From Shinisaurus crocodilurus (lineage: Eukaryota; Chordata; Lepidosauria; Squamata; Shinisauridae), in the NCBI GenBank assembly GCA_021292165.1, contig CM037876.1:104432324-104496323 (forward strand): 64,000 bases of DNA. The letters run 5' to 3'. Below the pieces are notes generated by a model. That model was not told the DNA's origin and ran no database searches. It worked only from the letters and a program-made list of their open reading frames with translations. Positions 63,963 through 64,000 of the stretch are shown here, piece by piece; the first letter of the stretch is position 1, and every line of letters starts with the position of its first letter. Both the position numbers and the translations under genes were made by a program.

Positions 63963-64000
63963 CAGGGGTGAAGAAGGAGGAACATGTGGCCCTCCAGAAG
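63963..64000. mobile_element. Left end of another hAT-type MITE, cut by window end
   Basis: CAGGGGTGAAGAAGGAGGAAC then GTGGCCCTCCAGAAG is a typical left arm. The preceding eight bases CTTTAAGG have the TA at positions 4-5 seen in the other copies, but the right end is outside the window. Confidence 0.6.

Larger units (their letters stand above)
62011..64000 (-). other. CD38: CD38 upstream intron sequence (to window end)
   Basis: No earlier exon of the gene was found between 62011 and 64000, so the preceding intron is at least 2 kb. The stretch is filled with the nested MITE/SINE at 62394-62705, a LINE tail, a Tigger-like MITE and hAT MITEs. Confidence 0.6.

Noticed and set aside
62011..64000. 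Further upstream CD38 exons
   Set aside because: I looked for the segment preceding the catalytic-Glu exon and found no splice-flanked match; the exon probably lies beyond the window.
1..64000. CRISPR arrays, operons, prokaryotic promoters
   Set aside because: The direct repeats present are SINE, LINE, MITE or microsatellite sequence, and the gene structure is that of a vertebrate with introns.

Overview
The window looks like nuclear DNA of a squamate reptile (lizard or snake). The evidence is the mix of repeats: tRNA-derived SINEs with a long GGTTCTAGTCC B-box and an AATAAATA tail, CR1 ends with TCTATGATTCTATG tails, L2-type LINEs, a full-length L1, a Vingi/Ingi-like LINE, and very many palindromic 'ACTCCCAGCATGC' hAT miniature elements. 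No bacterial, plasmid or viral gene layout is present, and CRISPR arrays, tRNA genes and rRNA genes were not seen. The species cannot be named from the sequence.

Two host genes can be supported, and they point towards each other. On the + strand is FGFBP1 (FGF-binding protein 1): a TATA promoter near 2915, a non-coding first exon ending at 3011, a 2.5-kb intron, and one coding exon (ATG 5534, stop 6229). On the - strand at the right end are the last three coding exons (62010-61918, 58347-58261, 56854-56791) of a CD38-type ADP-ribosyl cyclase. All have good splice sites, consistent phases, the conserved cysteines and the catalytic glutamate. The FGFBP1-CD38 convergent order is the order known in mammals, so it supports both calls. 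The 50 kb between the two 3' ends holds no host gene that I can support.

The intergenic DNA is a dense, nested record of mobile elements. By region: 8.85-12.2 kb, L2-type endonuclease fragment and a Vingi-like LINE (- strand); 13.4-15.6 kb, a TIR repeat and an L2 LINE (- strand); 18.4-20.5 kb, an 861-bp DNA element, two hAT MITEs and a SINE; 28.0-29.2 kb, a 1.2-kb very GC-rich foldback with a perfect 8-bp target duplication; 29.6-31.4 kb, a retrovirus-like remnant and CR1 ends; 32.2-33.9 kb, a 5'-truncated L1; 34.5-40.0 kb, a full-length but broken L1 with a 17-bp target duplication and an empty-site paralogue at 45.07 kb; 40.8-41.7 and 47.9-51.2 kb, two copies of an unrecognised foldback family. 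The younger copy of that family is 3.2 kb, built from 1310-bp tandem monomers in inverted orientation, with a 15-bp target duplication. The CD38 introns carry further foldbacks, a SINE, Tc1/mariner-like MITEs and hAT MITEs.

The most unusual object is the 47948-51183 element. The most general pattern is that the palindromic hAT MITEs consistently have target duplications of the form NNNTANNN.
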